This document shows positions 44,197 to 53,235 of a DNA stretch of 64,000 nucleotides, piece by piece (within the stretch, counting starts at the first letter, position 1; every line of letters starts with the position of its first letter). The position numbers were made by a program, and so were the translations under genes. The stretch is from an uncultured Amylibacter sp. Its GTDB lineage: Bacteria; Pseudomonadota; Alphaproteobacteria; Rhodobacterales; Rhodobacteraceae. The DNA is taken from the NCBI GenBank assembly GCA_943846615.1, contig OX044354.1, forward strand, positions 2,125,001 through 2,189,000, in the 5' to 3' direction. Under the pieces are notes generated by a model that was not told where the DNA came from, did no database searches, and saw only the letters and a list, made by a program, of their open reading frames with translations.

Positions 44197-46616
44197 TGAA
44201 AACGCATGCACAGGCCGTTGTGATTGGTGGCGGATTAATTGGCTGTTCGATCCTGTATCATCTGGCGAAACTGGGTTGGAAGGACGTGGTTTTGTTGGAG
44301 AGGGATGAATTGACGTCGGGGTCCACGTGGCATGCGGCGGCGAATATTCATGGGTTGCATGACAACAATAATATTTCGAAATTACAGTATTATACGATGA
44401 ATTTATACAAAGAGCTGGAGGCGGAAACGGGCCAAGGGTGCGGGATATTCCAAACGGGATCGTTGTATTTGGCACAGACTGAACAGCGCGAACATCAGTT
44501 GCGATTGCAGGCTGCAAAGGCGCGGATGTTTGATGCGGAATTTTATGAATTGACCATTGAAGAAGCGCGCGAAAAGAACCCGTTGGTGAATTTTGAAGGG
44601 GTGCGTTGCGTGATGTTTGAGCCCGATGGGGGGAATGTCGATCCGTCTGGGGTGACACAGGCCTACGCGACGGGTGCGCGTCAACTGGGTGCGGAAATCC
44701 ATCGGTTTACGCCCGTAACGGCGACAACTCAGTGCGCGGATGAAACGTGGGATGTGGAAACGCCAAAGGGTTCGATCAATACGCCGTGGGTGATTAACGT
44801 GGCTGGTTTGTGGGGGCGCGAGGTGGCGGCGATGGCTGGTGTGGCCTTGCCGTTGCAACCAACAGAGCATCAGTATTTGGTGACGGAAACCATTCCCGAA
44901 ATTGCCGACTTAGGATTCCGTTTACCATCCGTGGCGGATCGCGATGGCGAGTATTATATGCGCCAAGAGGGTGATGGTTTGTTGATCGGTGCCTATGAAA
45001 AAGACATGAAGTTTTGGGCCGAGGATGGCACCCCAGCAGGGTTTGGACACGAATTATTCGGAGATGATTTGGATCGTATTATGGACAATGTTATGCGGGC
45101 GATGGATAGGGTGCCAGCCGCGGCAGAAGTTGGGATTAAGCGGGTGATAAACGGCCCTATGATATGGTCGCCTGACAGTTCGGCGCTGTATGGACCCGTA
45201 CCCGAATTGAAGGGGTATTTCTGTTGTAACGGGTTGATCCCTGGGTTCAGCCAATCGGGCGGATTAGGGTTGATGACTGCGCAATGGATTATCGAGGGTG
45301 AGCCCGAGTTTGACATGTTTCCGTGGGACGTAGCGCGATTTGGATTATGGGCGGACAAAGGGTTCACCAAGGCTCGTGTCCAAGATCAATATGCAAACCG
45401 TTTCAAAATTCATTTCCCGTATGAGGAACGTGCGGCGGGACGTCCCGCGCGGATGCGACCTGTGTACCAAAAGCAAAAGTCACTGGGCGCGGTGTTTGGT
45501 TTGAATTATGGATGGGAACATCCGTTGTGGTTTGCGGGGTCTGGTGTTGAGGGCCGCGAGGAATATGGTTTTGATCGCCAAGATTGGTTTGAGCCTGTTG
45601 GCGAGGAATGCCGTGCATTGCGATCTGGTGTTGGTGTGATTGATGTATCCAATTTTGGTAAATATGAAATTAAAGGTGCGGGTGCAGGTGATTGGTTGGA
45701 CAAAATCGTTGCGAACAAAGTGCCGCGCGAACTGGGGCGTTCGTGCCTGACTCCGTTGTTGGGTGTACGTGGTGGGATTGCTGGTGATTTTACGATTACG
45801 ATGCTGGGGGAAGATCATTTTTGGATGGTTGGATCGGGCATCGCCGAGCGGTATCATCAACGCTATTTCAATGCGGTTAAACGCCCTGATACCGTCAGTT
45901 TCGAGAGCCGGACATCGGCCTTTTGTGGGTTCAATGTTGCGGGGCCGAAATCCCGTGAGCTGTTGGGGCGTTTGAGCCAAACGGATTTTAGCACGGATAA
46001 TTGGAAATTCATGCGATCCAAACAAATTACAGTGGCGGGCATTGATGCCATAGCGATCCGAGTATCGTTTACAGGTGATTTAGGTTGGGAAATTTACGTG
46101 CCCGAGGCAGAGCAACTGAAACTGTATGAGGCGCTGTTGGATACGGGTTCTGATTTGGGTGCGCGGCCCGTTGGCGGGCGTGCATTGGGCAGCTTGCGGA
46201 TTGAAAAAGGGTATGGTTCATGGAGCCGTGAATATAGTCCCGAGTACTGGCCGCAAGAGGTTGGTTTGGATCGTCTGGTTAAGATGGATAAGTCCGAGTT
46301 TCTGGGGCGTGAGGCGTATGCGAACCTAATGCATAGAGCGCCGCGTGAGCAGCTAGTGATAATGGAAGTGGATGCAAAATCCGCGGATGCATCGGGTGGA
46401 GAGCCCGTGTTTTTACGTGATGGGACGCCTGTTGGGCGGGTCAGTTCGGGATCGTTTGGGTATACGGTGAACAAGTCCTTGGCGCTGTGTTTTGTGCGTG
46501 CAGAACATGCGGGTGCTGGCAATGAATTTGATATAGCTATTTTGGGCAAGCCGCACGCGGCGGTTCAATTGGCCGCGCCCCCGTTTGATCCTAAAGGTGA
46601 AAGGTTGCGGGCGTAA
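44196..46616 (+). CDS. FAD/GcvT-type amine demethylase (dimethylglycine/sarcosine dehydrogenase-like)
   Basis: 806 residues. The N-terminal DAO domain binds FAD through VVIGGGLIGCSILYHLAKLG (about 8-27); GSTWHAAA (about 47-54) contains the His to which FAD is covalently bound in dimethylglycine and sarcosine dehydrogenases. A middle FAO-type domain (about 370-430) leads to the folate-binding GcvT domain (about 435-720; RVSFTGDLGWEIYVPEAEQ) and GcvT C-terminal barrel (about 725-800). It oxidatively demethylates a secondary or tertiary N-methyl amine, passing the methyl group to tetrahydrofolate. TAATG overlaps join it to both neighbours. Confidence 0.9.
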   Translation: MKTHAQAVVIGGGLIGCSILYHLAKLGWKDVVLLERDELTSGSTWHAAANIHGLHDNNNISKLQYYTMNLYKELEAETGQGCGIFQTGSLYLAQTEQREHQLRLQAAKARMFDAEFYELTIEEAREKNPLVNFEGVRCVMFEPDGGNVDPSGVTQAYATGARQLGAEIHRFTPVTATTQCADETWDVETPKGSINTPWVINVAGLWGREVAAMAGVALPLQPTEHQYLVTETIPEIADLGFRLPSVADRDGEYYMRQEGDGLLIGAYEKDMKFWAEDGTPAGFGHELFGDDLDRIMDNVMRAMDRVPAAAEVGIKRVINGPMIWSPDSSALYGPVPELKGYFCCNGLIPGFSQSGGLGLMTAQWIIEGEPEFDMFPWDVARFGLWADKGFTKARVQDQYANRFKIHFPYEERAAGRPARMRPVYQKQKSLGAVFGLNYGWEHPLWFAGSGVEGREEYGFDRQDWFEPVGEECRALRSGVGVIDVSNFGKYEIKGAGAGDWLDKIVANKVPRELGRSCLTPLLGVRGGIAGDFTITMLGEDHFWMVGSGIAERYHQRYFNAVKRPDTVSFESRTSAFCGFNVAGPKSRELLGRLSQTDFSTDNWKFMRSKQITVAGIDAIAIRVSFTGDLGWEIYVPEAEQLKLYEALLDTGSDLGARPVGGRALGSLRIEKGYGSWSREYSPEYWPQEVGLDRLVKMDKSEFLGREAYANLMHRAPREQLVIMEVDAKSADASGGEPVFLRDGTPVGRVSSGSFGYTVNKSLALCFVRAEHAGAGNEFDIAILGKPHAAVQLAAPPFDPKGERLRA

Positions 46617-47383
46617 TGGAGCGGGTTGGGTTTATTGGCGCGGGTGAAATCGCAAGCGCAATGGTGCATGGCCTGACAGGCCAAGGACATACGATTTTGG
46701 TGTCTGAACGTGGGGCCGAGATCGCGGCGTGTTTGAGCGCGTTGAGTGATGTTGATGTTGCAACCAATCAAGGTGTGGTCGATGGTGTAGATATTGTGGT
46801 GATCTGCCTGTTGAAGGATGTGGCGCATGCGGTTTTGCCGACGCTGAATTTTCGCGCCAATCAACGGGTGATTTCGGTGATGGCGGACGTGCCATTGGCG
46901 CAATTGCAAACATTGGTATCGCCAGTGCAAGACATTGAAATTACGATACCTTTGCCGTTTGTTGCAACGGGGGAATGCCCGTTGCCCGTTTATCCAGTGG
47001 CAAAGGCTGTGAGTGAAATATTCGGCGCAAATAACCCCGTTTTTACAGTAAAATCAGAGGATGCATTGAACGCGCATTTTGCCGTGACAGCGATGGCATC
47101 GGTTGCGTTTTCACAGGCGCAAGAAGCGGCGAAATGGTTAGGGGAATTGACGGATGATCCACGAGCCGCAGAGCAATATGTGACAGCGATGTTGGGCGGG
47201 TTTTTCAACGGTTTGCCAGTGGATGCTGATGGGCAACTGGCGGCGGCGTTGGATGCGTTGAACACCGAAGGCGGGTTGAACCAAACCCTGCGGGCGCACA
47301 TGGAACAGCACGGGACATTAGATGATTTGCGTGGTGGATTGGATGGGTTTAGGACGCGATTGGGACTGCCGTCAAAGGCGTAG
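46616..47383 (+). CDS. Pyrroline-5-carboxylate-reductase-like NAD(P)-binding protein
   Basis: 255 residues. RVGFIGAGEIASAMVHGLTGQGH is a Rossmann NAD(P) motif of the ProC type; VISVMADVPLAQLQTLV and a helical C-terminal domain follow the P5C reductase layout. The ProC dimer-domain signature is not well conserved, so the substrate may differ from pyrroline-5-carboxylate. Its ATG overlaps the stop of the demethylase gene (TAATG), making it the fourth member of the cluster. It might reduce a cyclic imine formed by the upstream oxidations. Confidence 0.75.
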   Translation: MERVGFIGAGEIASAMVHGLTGQGHTILVSERGAEIAACLSALSDVDVATNQGVVDGVDIVVICLLKDVAHAVLPTLNFRANQRVISVMADVPLAQLQTLVSPVQDIEITIPLPFVATGECPLPVYPVAKAVSEIFGANNPVFTVKSEDALNAHFAVTAMASVAFSQAQEAAKWLGELTDDPRAAEQYVTAMLGGFFNGLPVDADGQLAAALDALNTEGGLNQTLRAHMEQHGTLDDLRGGLDGFRTRLGLPSKA

Positions 47384-47474
47384 CGTACGGTGTGGTAAGT
47401 TTTGCGGAAAATCCATAAAAACATTGGCTGTAAAGCGGCTGTATTTTTACAGGCCCGCAAAAGTTAACGCGAAA

Positions 47475-47765
47475 TCATGCAGTCAGAATTTCAGATACTT
47501 TTAGCGCGCGGGTTGATGAGCCTTCGACCTTCAGCTTGCCTGTCATGAATGCCATCGCGGGGTTTTGATCACCTGCCAAAATAGTACGAAACACCTCTTC
47601 GCTGGCGATCAATGTGACGTCTGCGGTATCGTCGCCGATGCACGCACCCGTATCATTCAACATGATGGAACCTTCGTCTGTGATTATCAATTTTGCGCTG
47701 CCTTGTAGGGTGCCAGTCACCTTGGGCGATAGGATTTCGATGAACTCTTGGACGATTGCGGACAT
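47475..47765 (-). CDS. SCP2 sterol-carrier-domain protein
   Basis: 96 residues from the ATG at 47765 (AAAGGT upstream). The whole protein is one SCP2 fold: VTGTLQGSAKLIITDEGSIMLND, ADVTLIASEEVFRTILAGDQNPAMAFMTGKLKVEGS. MTGKLKVEG is the most conserved segment. Such small proteins bind acyl-CoA or lipids. Convergent with the Rieske cluster. Confidence 0.9.
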   Translation of the reverse strand: MSAIVQEFIEILSPKVTGTLQGSAKLIITDEGSIMLNDTGACIGDDTADVTLIASEEVFRTILAGDQNPAMAFMTGKLKVEGSSTRALKVSEILTA

Positions 47766-47999
47766 GATAGATACCTTTGTTGCACATGCAGTTTTGGCAA
47801 AAAGACACGGATCAAGCAATGGTGACGGTGCGGCATGTTTTGTTCTCGGTGCTTATCAAAAGGCATGGGGACAGGGGTAAGCGGCTGGGCTGGACGTAAA
47901 AACAAAAGCCTGTGCGCTTCGTCACATGCAGGCGCACGCCTGGGTTGTAGGGTTATCGAACTACTTTATGAAACTCTATTAACAAAAAAGGAGAATGAT

Positions 48000-48464
48000 A
48001 TGCCACGTTATGTTGTCGATTTCGGTGAATTTGAAATGTCGCCGTCAGCCCATAAACAGATGTCAGATGACATCCAGAAAACCACTTTGGATTTTCTGTT
48101 GGGATTGGATTTTGAAAATACAGGTGTTTGGGGGCGCTGGCCGATTTGGGCTGGTGGAATTTTTGGCGATGATTGGCGCGATATTCAAAATCGCACGGAA
48201 AGATTTGATAAGGTGCTGGCGAAGGGTAATTCCAATCGTTGCGTTGTTGATCTGGGATCGATGAAGCTAAGCGCTACGAAATCTAAAGAGCTGTCTGGGC
48301 GAATTCAGGGTGTTGCGATGAAACACTTCTTGGAATTGTACCCAGAGAAGGATGTAACACTGTTCCGCCCCGGTCATTTGGATGGGTTGTGGCCTGTTCC
48401 TGATTTCAGCCGTGCCAAGCATTTGGATGCGGATATTTCCAAGCTGAATGAGATGTTGGGTTAG
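48000..48464 (+). CDS. Unknown protein with an internal duplication
   Basis: 154 residues from the ATG at 48000, which has an excellent AAGGAG site. I recognise no family. Residues 3-36 (RYVVDFGEFEMS...SDDIQ...LLGL) and 80-113 (RCVVDLGSMKLS...SGRIQ...LEL) align over 34 positions without gaps at 12 identities: an ancient tandem duplication. A Trp/Gly-rich segment (GVWGRWPIWAGGIFGDDW, 42-59) lies between. No signal or membrane segment. The next gene starts 3 bases after its stop, so the two form a unit. Confidence 0.75.
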   Translation: MPRYVVDFGEFEMSPSAHKQMSDDIQKTTLDFLLGLDFENTGVWGRWPIWAGGIFGDDWRDIQNRTERFDKVLAKGNSNRCVVDLGSMKLSATKSKELSGRIQGVAMKHFLELYPEKDVTLFRPGHLDGLWPVPDFSRAKHLDADISKLNEMLG

Positions 48465-48467
48465 CCC

Positions 48468-48875
48468 ATGTCAGATGATCCGAACTCAAAAACCTGCCCC
48501 AGCGCCCCCTTGTCAGAGGGGGCGACCTTGATCGGGGCCTTGGGGGCAGATGGGCATGTGCATCATTTCAAAACGCCCATGATCGCGGATGCGGATTTTG
48601 TGACCAAGGCCGAAGCAAAGGGTGGCGCCGAGCGGCATTTGCGGTTTGCGTCGAAATGCGAAACATCGGGATGCAAGCAGTGGACTGGGACGAAATGCGG
48701 CATTATCGAAAGCGTTTTGGAAGACCTGAAAGCGCCCGATGCACCGCCTGTGGCAGATGATTTGCCACCATGTGTAATCCGCGCATCGTGTCGCTGGTTT
48801 GCCCAACGCGGCGAAGCGGCATGTCGTGCCTGTCATTTAGTGGTGACGGATACGCGCGAGATGGCGCATAGTTAA
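48468..48875 (+). CDS. Eight-cysteine protein, possible metal or Fe-S binder
   Basis: 135 residues with eight cysteines: C10, C64, C69, C77, C102, C108, C119 and C122, in blocks SKCETSGCKQWTGTKCGI, PPCVIRASCRWF and ACRACHLVVT. The pattern (F.A.C....C......CG...PPC.IR..CRW......AC..C) resembles a family often labelled nitrogen fixation protein in alpha- and betaproteobacteria, without proven function. No signal peptide, so the cysteines probably bind a metal or Fe-S cluster in the cytoplasm. It follows the duplicated-domain gene by 3 bases; a strong hairpin follows. Confidence 0.75.
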   Translation: MSDDPNSKTCPSAPLSEGATLIGALGADGHVHHFKTPMIADADFVTKAEAKGGAERHLRFASKCETSGCKQWTGTKCGIIESVLEDLKAPDAPPVADDLPPCVIRASCRWFAQRGEAACRACHLVVTDTREMAHS

Positions 48876-48878
48876 TGA

Positions 48879-48908
48879 AGCGGGCCGTCCAATGATGGGC
48901 GGCCCGCT
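48879..48908 (+). terminator. Hairpin terminator after the two-gene unit
   Basis: Arms AGCGGGCCGTCC / GGGCGGCCCGCT (one G-T pair), 6-base loop, immediately after the stop at 48875. The T-tract is weak (ATTCTAAC), so efficiency is uncertain. Confidence 0.6.
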
Positions 48909-49018
48909 ATTCTAACATTTGGAAAATGCTGACAGTGATAGCTGGAAAATTTGGATTGAGTTCAAGCTATTTTGCCAGCGTCACCGTGAGGGTGCCATGG
49001 TAACGACATAGAGGTCTG

Positions 49019-49474
49019 TTATTTTTGGCGGTACGGTTTGTGACATCCAGCACAGCTGGCGCCAACAGCGCCCATCGCACCCTGTAGTGCTGCCAAATCA
49101 GTTCCAGCGGCGGTGTTCATCGCCTCTGCTGCGTCGACAAATTTTTTGCTGCTTTCCATCACTGCCGGGAAGGTTGACCAAAGTTCAGGTTTCGCAGCAG
49201 TTTTTCCGGCCATTGCCACGTTATCGGACCCTTGGGGCCACATCACGTTTTGATCAAAAGTCGCGGCTTGTAGTAAACGCGCGGCGGCCGCCGATGCGGT
49301 CTCTTTATTGTATTCGGTTGTGCCTTTGGCCATACCACCCAAGATGGCCAGATTTTGTGCGTAGATGCGCATCAACCCTTGGCGCGCTTTAATTGCAGCT
49401 TCGTCTGCGAAGCTGGCGGTAGAGAACGTGGTTAGAATCACGGCTGCGCACAGCCCCGTTTTTAAAATTTGCAT
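49019..49474 (-). CDS. Cytochrome c'
   Basis: 151 residues: signal peptide (1-23, ending ASFA), a four-helix bundle, and the haem motif CAGCHKPYR at the extreme C-terminus, the diagnostic position for cytochrome c'. The Arg after CAGCHKPY corresponds to the distal-side residue tuning CO/NO binding. Periplasmic; probably buffers nitric oxide. Transcribed divergently from a LysR gene across a 93-base region with repeated ATTGTGCA motifs. AAAGGT upstream supports the start. Confidence 0.92.
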   Translation of the reverse strand: MQILKTGLCAAVILTTFSTASFADEAAIKARQGLMRIYAQNLAILGGMAKGTTEYNKETASAAAARLLQAATFDQNVMWPQGSDNVAMAGKTAAKPELWSTFPAVMESSKKFVDAAEAMNTAAGTDLAALQGAMGAVGASCAGCHKPYRQK

Positions 49475-49529
49475 GCGGATACCTTTCTACGTTGGACAAT
49501 GTTGGGATTATTGCATTGTGCAAAAATAA

Positions 49530-49559
49530 TTGACATTCCAAAAATATGCAGGGTAGATT
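49530..49559 (+). promoter_or_regulatory. Promoter of the second lysR gene, giving a near-leaderless mRNA
   Basis: TTGACA (-35, perfect), 18-base spacer, TAGATT (-10). The expected start of transcription (about 7 bases after the -10) falls at about 49566, two bases before the ATG at 49568. Confidence 0.5.
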
Positions 49560-49576
49560 GTGCAATTATGCACAAT
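49557..49576. promoter_or_regulatory. Operator palindrome over the lysR start codon
   Basis: ATTGTGCA-N4-TGCACAAT, perfect 8-bp arms, covering the -10 end, transcription start and ATG of the lysR gene. A third copy, ATTGTGCAA, lies at 49515-49523. Probably the site of LysR autorepression and of cytochrome c' control. Confidence 0.55.
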
Positions 49577-50443
49577 GAAAACTGGAATGACTTACGATAT
49601 GTATTGGCGGTTGGTCGTGCGGGATCGTTAAATGCGGCGGCTCGTGATTTAGGGGTAAACCATGCCACCGTATTACGACGTATTCGCGCATTCGAAGAAA
49701 GGTGCAAGCGGCAGATTTTTCATAAAACCCAGTCTGGTTATATTTTGGATTCAAATATCAATGATATTTTGGATGTTATCCAAGATATGGAAGAAAGCGC
49801 GGCACGTATTAAACGCATTTTGGCAAGTGAGGCCACAGAATTGAGTGGGTTGGTGCGATTAACCTCGACCGACAGCATTTGTCAGTATGTGTTACCGGAC
49901 ATCATCCGCGATTTGCAGGTTGAGCATCCAGGTATTCAAATCGAACTGAATGCAACAAATCAACGTTTGAATATGTTCCTGCCAGAGGCGGATTTAACGA
50001 TACGGCCTACCTTAGATGAGCCCAAGGATTTACGGGCGCGCAAGGCGGGTGTTATGAGGTTTGAAATTTTTGCAACCAAAGCATTCTGGGGCGAAAATCT
50101 GGGGTCGTCATTTGAGGAACTTCGGTGGTTGGGGGTTTCAAAGGCCTTGTCGCAATCGCCTGTTGGGGTTTGGATGGATGAAAACCTTCCTTTGGGAACA
50201 ATCAAATTTCGCGCCGATAGCTTTTTGGTTCTGCGGTCGCTGGCCATAAATGGAAATGGGGCGTGTATTTTGCCAAGTTTTTTGGTGCGCGAAGGTGACC
50301 CATTGGTCAGAAATCCAAAAATGGATTTAACGTTGAAAACGAATGTGTGGGTGGCGGGGCATGAAGATTTGGAGCGAAATCCGCATATTACAACGTGTGC
50401 CCGTTTTTTGACGGCGGCATTATCCAAGGTGATGGCAGAGTGA
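49568..50443 (+). CDS. LysR-type regulator divergent from cytochrome c'
   Basis: 291 residues from the ATG at 49568. The winged helix NWNDLRYVLAVGRAGSLNAAARDLGVNHATVLRRIRAFE is clear; NHATVLRRI places it with the VSxSTVxRRI-like subgroup. The effector domain follows (SGLVRLTSTDSICQYVLPDIIRDLQ). It has no normal ribosome binding site, in line with the near-leaderless promoter. Probably regulates itself and the divergent cytochrome c' gene. Confidence 0.85.
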   Translation: MHNENWNDLRYVLAVGRAGSLNAAARDLGVNHATVLRRIRAFEERCKRQIFHKTQSGYILDSNINDILDVIQDMEESAARIKRILASEATELSGLVRLTSTDSICQYVLPDIIRDLQVEHPGIQIELNATNQRLNMFLPEADLTIRPTLDEPKDLRARKAGVMRFEIFATKAFWGENLGSSFEELRWLGVSKALSQSPVGVWMDENLPLGTIKFRADSFLVLRSLAINGNGACILPSFLVREGDPLVRNPKMDLTLKTNVWVAGHEDLERNPHITTCARFLTAALSKVMAE

Positions 50444-50470
50444 AATGCGCCCGCCGAAACGGGCGCATTT
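50443..50470. terminator. Bidirectional terminator between lysR and thrS
   Basis: Perfect 11-bp stem AAATGCGCCCG / CGGGCGCATTT, 6-base loop. It begins at the last base of the lysR stop codon and ends 4 bases before the thrS stop, serving both convergent genes. Confidence 0.75.
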
Positions 50471-50473
50471 AAA

Positions 50474-52420
50474 TTAACGCATGTCTGGTGGGGTTGCTTC
50501 CACGCGGAGTTCTGGCAACACATCGTCAAATGCCACAACAGATGTTTGTTTTTGACCCAAGCGGCGCACCGTGACGGTGCCTTGTTCCACTTCGCGGGCG
50601 CCGACGGCCAAGATTACGGGGACCTTGCCCAGTGAATGTTCGCGAACTTTGTAGTTGATTTTTTCGTTGCGAATGTCGGCCTCGGCGCGGATGCCAGCGG
50701 CGTTTAGGGCGGCCACCTTTTCCAGCACGTAATCATTTGCGTCGGTGACGATGGATGCAACCACGACTTGACGTGGGGCCAGCCAGAAGGGGAGTTTGCC
50801 TGCGTGACTTTCGATCAGGATACCGATGAAGCGTTCGAACGATCCAAGTGTGGCGCGGTGCAACATGACGGGGCGGTGTTTTGCGCCGTCTTGGCCGACG
50901 TAATTCGCATCCAAGCGTTCGGGCATTACGAAATCAACCTGATGGGTGCCACATTGCCAATCGCGACCAATGGCGTCCGTCAAAACGAATTCCAGTTTCG
51001 GGCCATAAAACGCGCCTTCGCCTTCGTTCCATTCGGGTTCGATGCCTGCGGCGCGGGTTGCGGCCAGTAGGGCTGTTTCGGCCTTGTCCCAGACCTCGTC
51101 GCTGCCTGAACGTTTTTCGGGGCGGTTTGAGAATTTGACTTTAAAGCTCTCGAAACCCAAATCCTGATAAACGTTTGATAGGAAATCGATGAATGTTTTT
51201 GTTTCTTCCTCGATCTGATCCTCGGCACAGAAAATGTGACCGTCATCTTGGGTAAAACCACGCACGCGCATGATACCGTGCAATGCGCCTGACGGTTCGT
51301 AGCGGTTACATGAACCGAATTCCGCCATGCGCAAGGGCAGGTCGCGATAGGATTTTAGGCCTTGGTTGAAAATCTGAACGTGACAAGGACAGTTCATAGG
51401 TTTCAGGGCATTCACAGCCTTTTCGCGTGCGTGTTCTTCGTCGACCTCGACGATGAACATGTTTTCCTGATATTTTTCCCAGTGGCCAGAGGCTTCCCAT
51501 AATTTTCGGTCTACGACTTGGGGTGTGTTCACTTCGACGTAGCCGTTTTTGGTTTGCATGCGGCGCATGTAATCCTGAAGACCTGTGTAGATGCGCCAGC
51601 CGTTTGGGTGCCAGAAGATTTGGCCTGGGGCCTCTTCTTGCATGTGGAAAAGATCCATTTCGCGGCCCAATTTGCGGTGATCGCGCAGGGCGGCCTGTTC
51701 CAGCATGTGCAGGTGTGCCTTTAGGTCGTTTTTGTTTTTGAACGCCACGCCGTAGATGCGTTGTAGCATCGCGTTATCAGAATCGCCGCGCCAATATGCG
51801 CCAGCAACGGACATCAATTTGAAACTGTCGCCCGGAACCTGTGCCGTGTGAACCAAGTGTGGGCCGCGGCATAAATCCTGCCATTCGCCGTGCCAGTACA
51901 TGGACAGGTCTTCGTTGCCGGGGATGCTTTCGATCAACTCGACTTTGTAGGGTTCGTTATTGTCTTTGTAGAATTGGATCGCGCGGTCGCGTTCCCATAC
52001 TTCGCGTGTGACGGGATCTTTGAGGTTGATGATTTCGCGCATCTTTTTTTCGATGGTGGTCAAATCTTCGGTGCTGAAAGGTTCGGCGCGGTCGAAATCA
52101 TAGTACCAGCCGTTGTTGATAACGGGGCCGATTGTGACCTTGGTTTCTGGCCATAATTCTTGGACCGCGCGGGCCATGATGTGGGCGCAGTCGTGGCGGA
52201 TTAATTCCAAGGCCTGTTCGTCGTCTTGCATTGTGTGGATCGCAAATTCGCAATTACCATCCAATACGCGCGACAGATCGCGGTGTTCGCCGTTTACAGA
52301 ACAGCTGATCGCCTTCTTGGCCAATGATGTGGAGATGTCTTTCGCGACGTCCATGCCGGTTGAGCCAGCAGGGAATGATCGTTGATTGCCGTCGGGAAGT
52401 GTAATCGTGATATCTGACAT
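50474..52420 (-). CDS. thrS: Threonyl-tRNA synthetase
   Basis: 648 residues, full length. Domains in order: TGS (1-61; [24 protein letters not shown]), editing domain (about 65-225; [25 protein letters not shown]), class II catalytic core (about 245-535) with motif 2 [34 protein letters not shown] and the zinc Cys in [13 protein letters not shown], motif 3 [13 protein letters not shown], and the anticodon-binding domain (about 540-648). Charges tRNA-Thr and removes mischarged Ser. Confidence 0.97.
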   Translation of the reverse strand: MSDITITLPDGNQRSFPAGSTGMDVAKDISTSLAKKAISCSVNGEHRDLSRVLDGNCEFAIHTMQDDEQALELIRHDCAHIMARAVQELWPETKVTIGPVINNGWYYDFDRAEPFSTEDLTTIEKKMREIINLKDPVTREVWERDRAIQFYKDNNEPYKVELIESIPGNEDLSMYWHGEWQDLCRGPHLVHTAQVPGDSFKLMSVAGAYWRGDSDNAMLQRIYGVAFKNKNDLKAHLHMLEQAALRDHRKLGREMDLFHMQEEAPGQIFWHPNGWRIYTGLQDYMRRMQTKNGYVEVNTPQVVDRKLWEASGHWEKYQENMFIVEVDEEHAREKAVNALKPMNCPCHVQIFNQGLKSYRDLPLRMAEFGSCNRYEPSGALHGIMRVRGFTQDDGHIFCAEDQIEEETKTFIDFLSNVYQDLGFESFKVKFSNRPEKRSGSDEVWDKAETALLAATRAAGIEPEWNEGEGAFYGPKLEFVLTDAIGRDWQCGTHQVDFVMPERLDANYVGQDGAKHRPVMLHRATLGSFERFIGILIESHAGKLPFWLAPRQVVVASIVTDANDYVLEKVAALNAAGIRAEADIRNEKINYKVREHSLGKVPVILAVGAREVEQGTVTVRRLGQKQTSVVAFDDVLPELRVEATPPDMR

Positions 52421-52540
52421 ATTATCAGTCCTTTCGATTTAGCGCCTACGGAACGCTCGGTTGAAGTTATGTGTCGCTCTTTTGTCAGATGGGGTGGGAA
52501 TGTCAAGACGCGCGGGGTAGGGTTAGACAGGGAGATTGAT

Positions 52541-53140
52541 ATGAGAGTTTTAGCGTTTTCAGATTTGCACCGTGATAAAGATGCAGCGCGGGCGATTGTT
52601 GCCGCCAGTGTTGAGGCGGATGTAGTGATTGGGGCGGGTGACTTTGCCACCAAGCGCGAAGGGCTGATGGACACGCTGGATATTTTGCGTAATTCGCCAG
52701 TGCCGATGATTTTCGTGCATGGGAATCACGATGATGCGGATGCGGTCGAGGCGGCGTGCAAGGCGCAAGATCATTGGCATTATTTACAGGGGAATGAATG
52801 CGCGATTGGGGATCAGATATTTTTTGGCATTGGTGGCGAAGTTCCCGCAACCAATGATGCCCAATGGAACACATCGATGGATGAAGATGGAGCCATGCGG
52901 TTGATGCGCGAATGCCCTGTGGGTTCCGTTTTGATATCGCATTCGCCGCCATTTGGTGTGGTGGACGCGCAAAAGGATGGGCGCAAGGATGGTAGCAAGG
53001 CGATTCATCGCGCGATCCAAGATTGGATGCCCAAGTTGGTTTTATGCGGGCATATTCATAACGCATGGGGGCAACGCGGGATGATTGGCGAAACGCCCGT
53101 GCATAATTTGGGGCCGACGGTGAATTGGTTTGATGTTTAG
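52541..53140 (+). CDS. Calcineurin-like metallophosphoesterase
   Basis: 199 residues from the ATG at 52541 (GGGAGA upstream). The five family motifs are in order: FSDLHRD, GAGDFA, VHGNHDD, LISHSPP, and CGHIHNAWG, binding two metal ions. Small stand-alone form without signal, so cytoplasmic; substrate unknown (cyclic nucleotides, UDP-sugars and proteins are all possible). Divergent from thrS. Confidence 0.9.
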   Translation: MRVLAFSDLHRDKDAARAIVAASVEADVVIGAGDFATKREGLMDTLDILRNSPVPMIFVHGNHDDADAVEAACKAQDHWHYLQGNECAIGDQIFFGIGGEVPATNDAQWNTSMDEDGAMRLMRECPVGSVLISHSPPFGVVDAQKDGRKDGSKAIHRAIQDWMPKLVLCGHIHNAWGQRGMIGETPVHNLGPTVNWFDV

Positions 53141-53235
53141 GTGGGCAAAAATATGCGCGTTTGATGCGCGTAAGGGTTGTATGCGTGACGTGATGCAAAG
53201 TCTGCGCTAGTAGTTTTAAGAAAAAGAGGTTCATC

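Noticed and set aside
47384..47474. Terminator after the Rieske cluster
   Set aside because: Only a 7-bp stem with an 11-base loop and no following T-run; too weak to call.
47835..47999. Upstream extension of the gene at 48000
   Set aside because: The ATG at 48000 has a very good ribosome binding site, and the extension has no homopolymeric or domain support.
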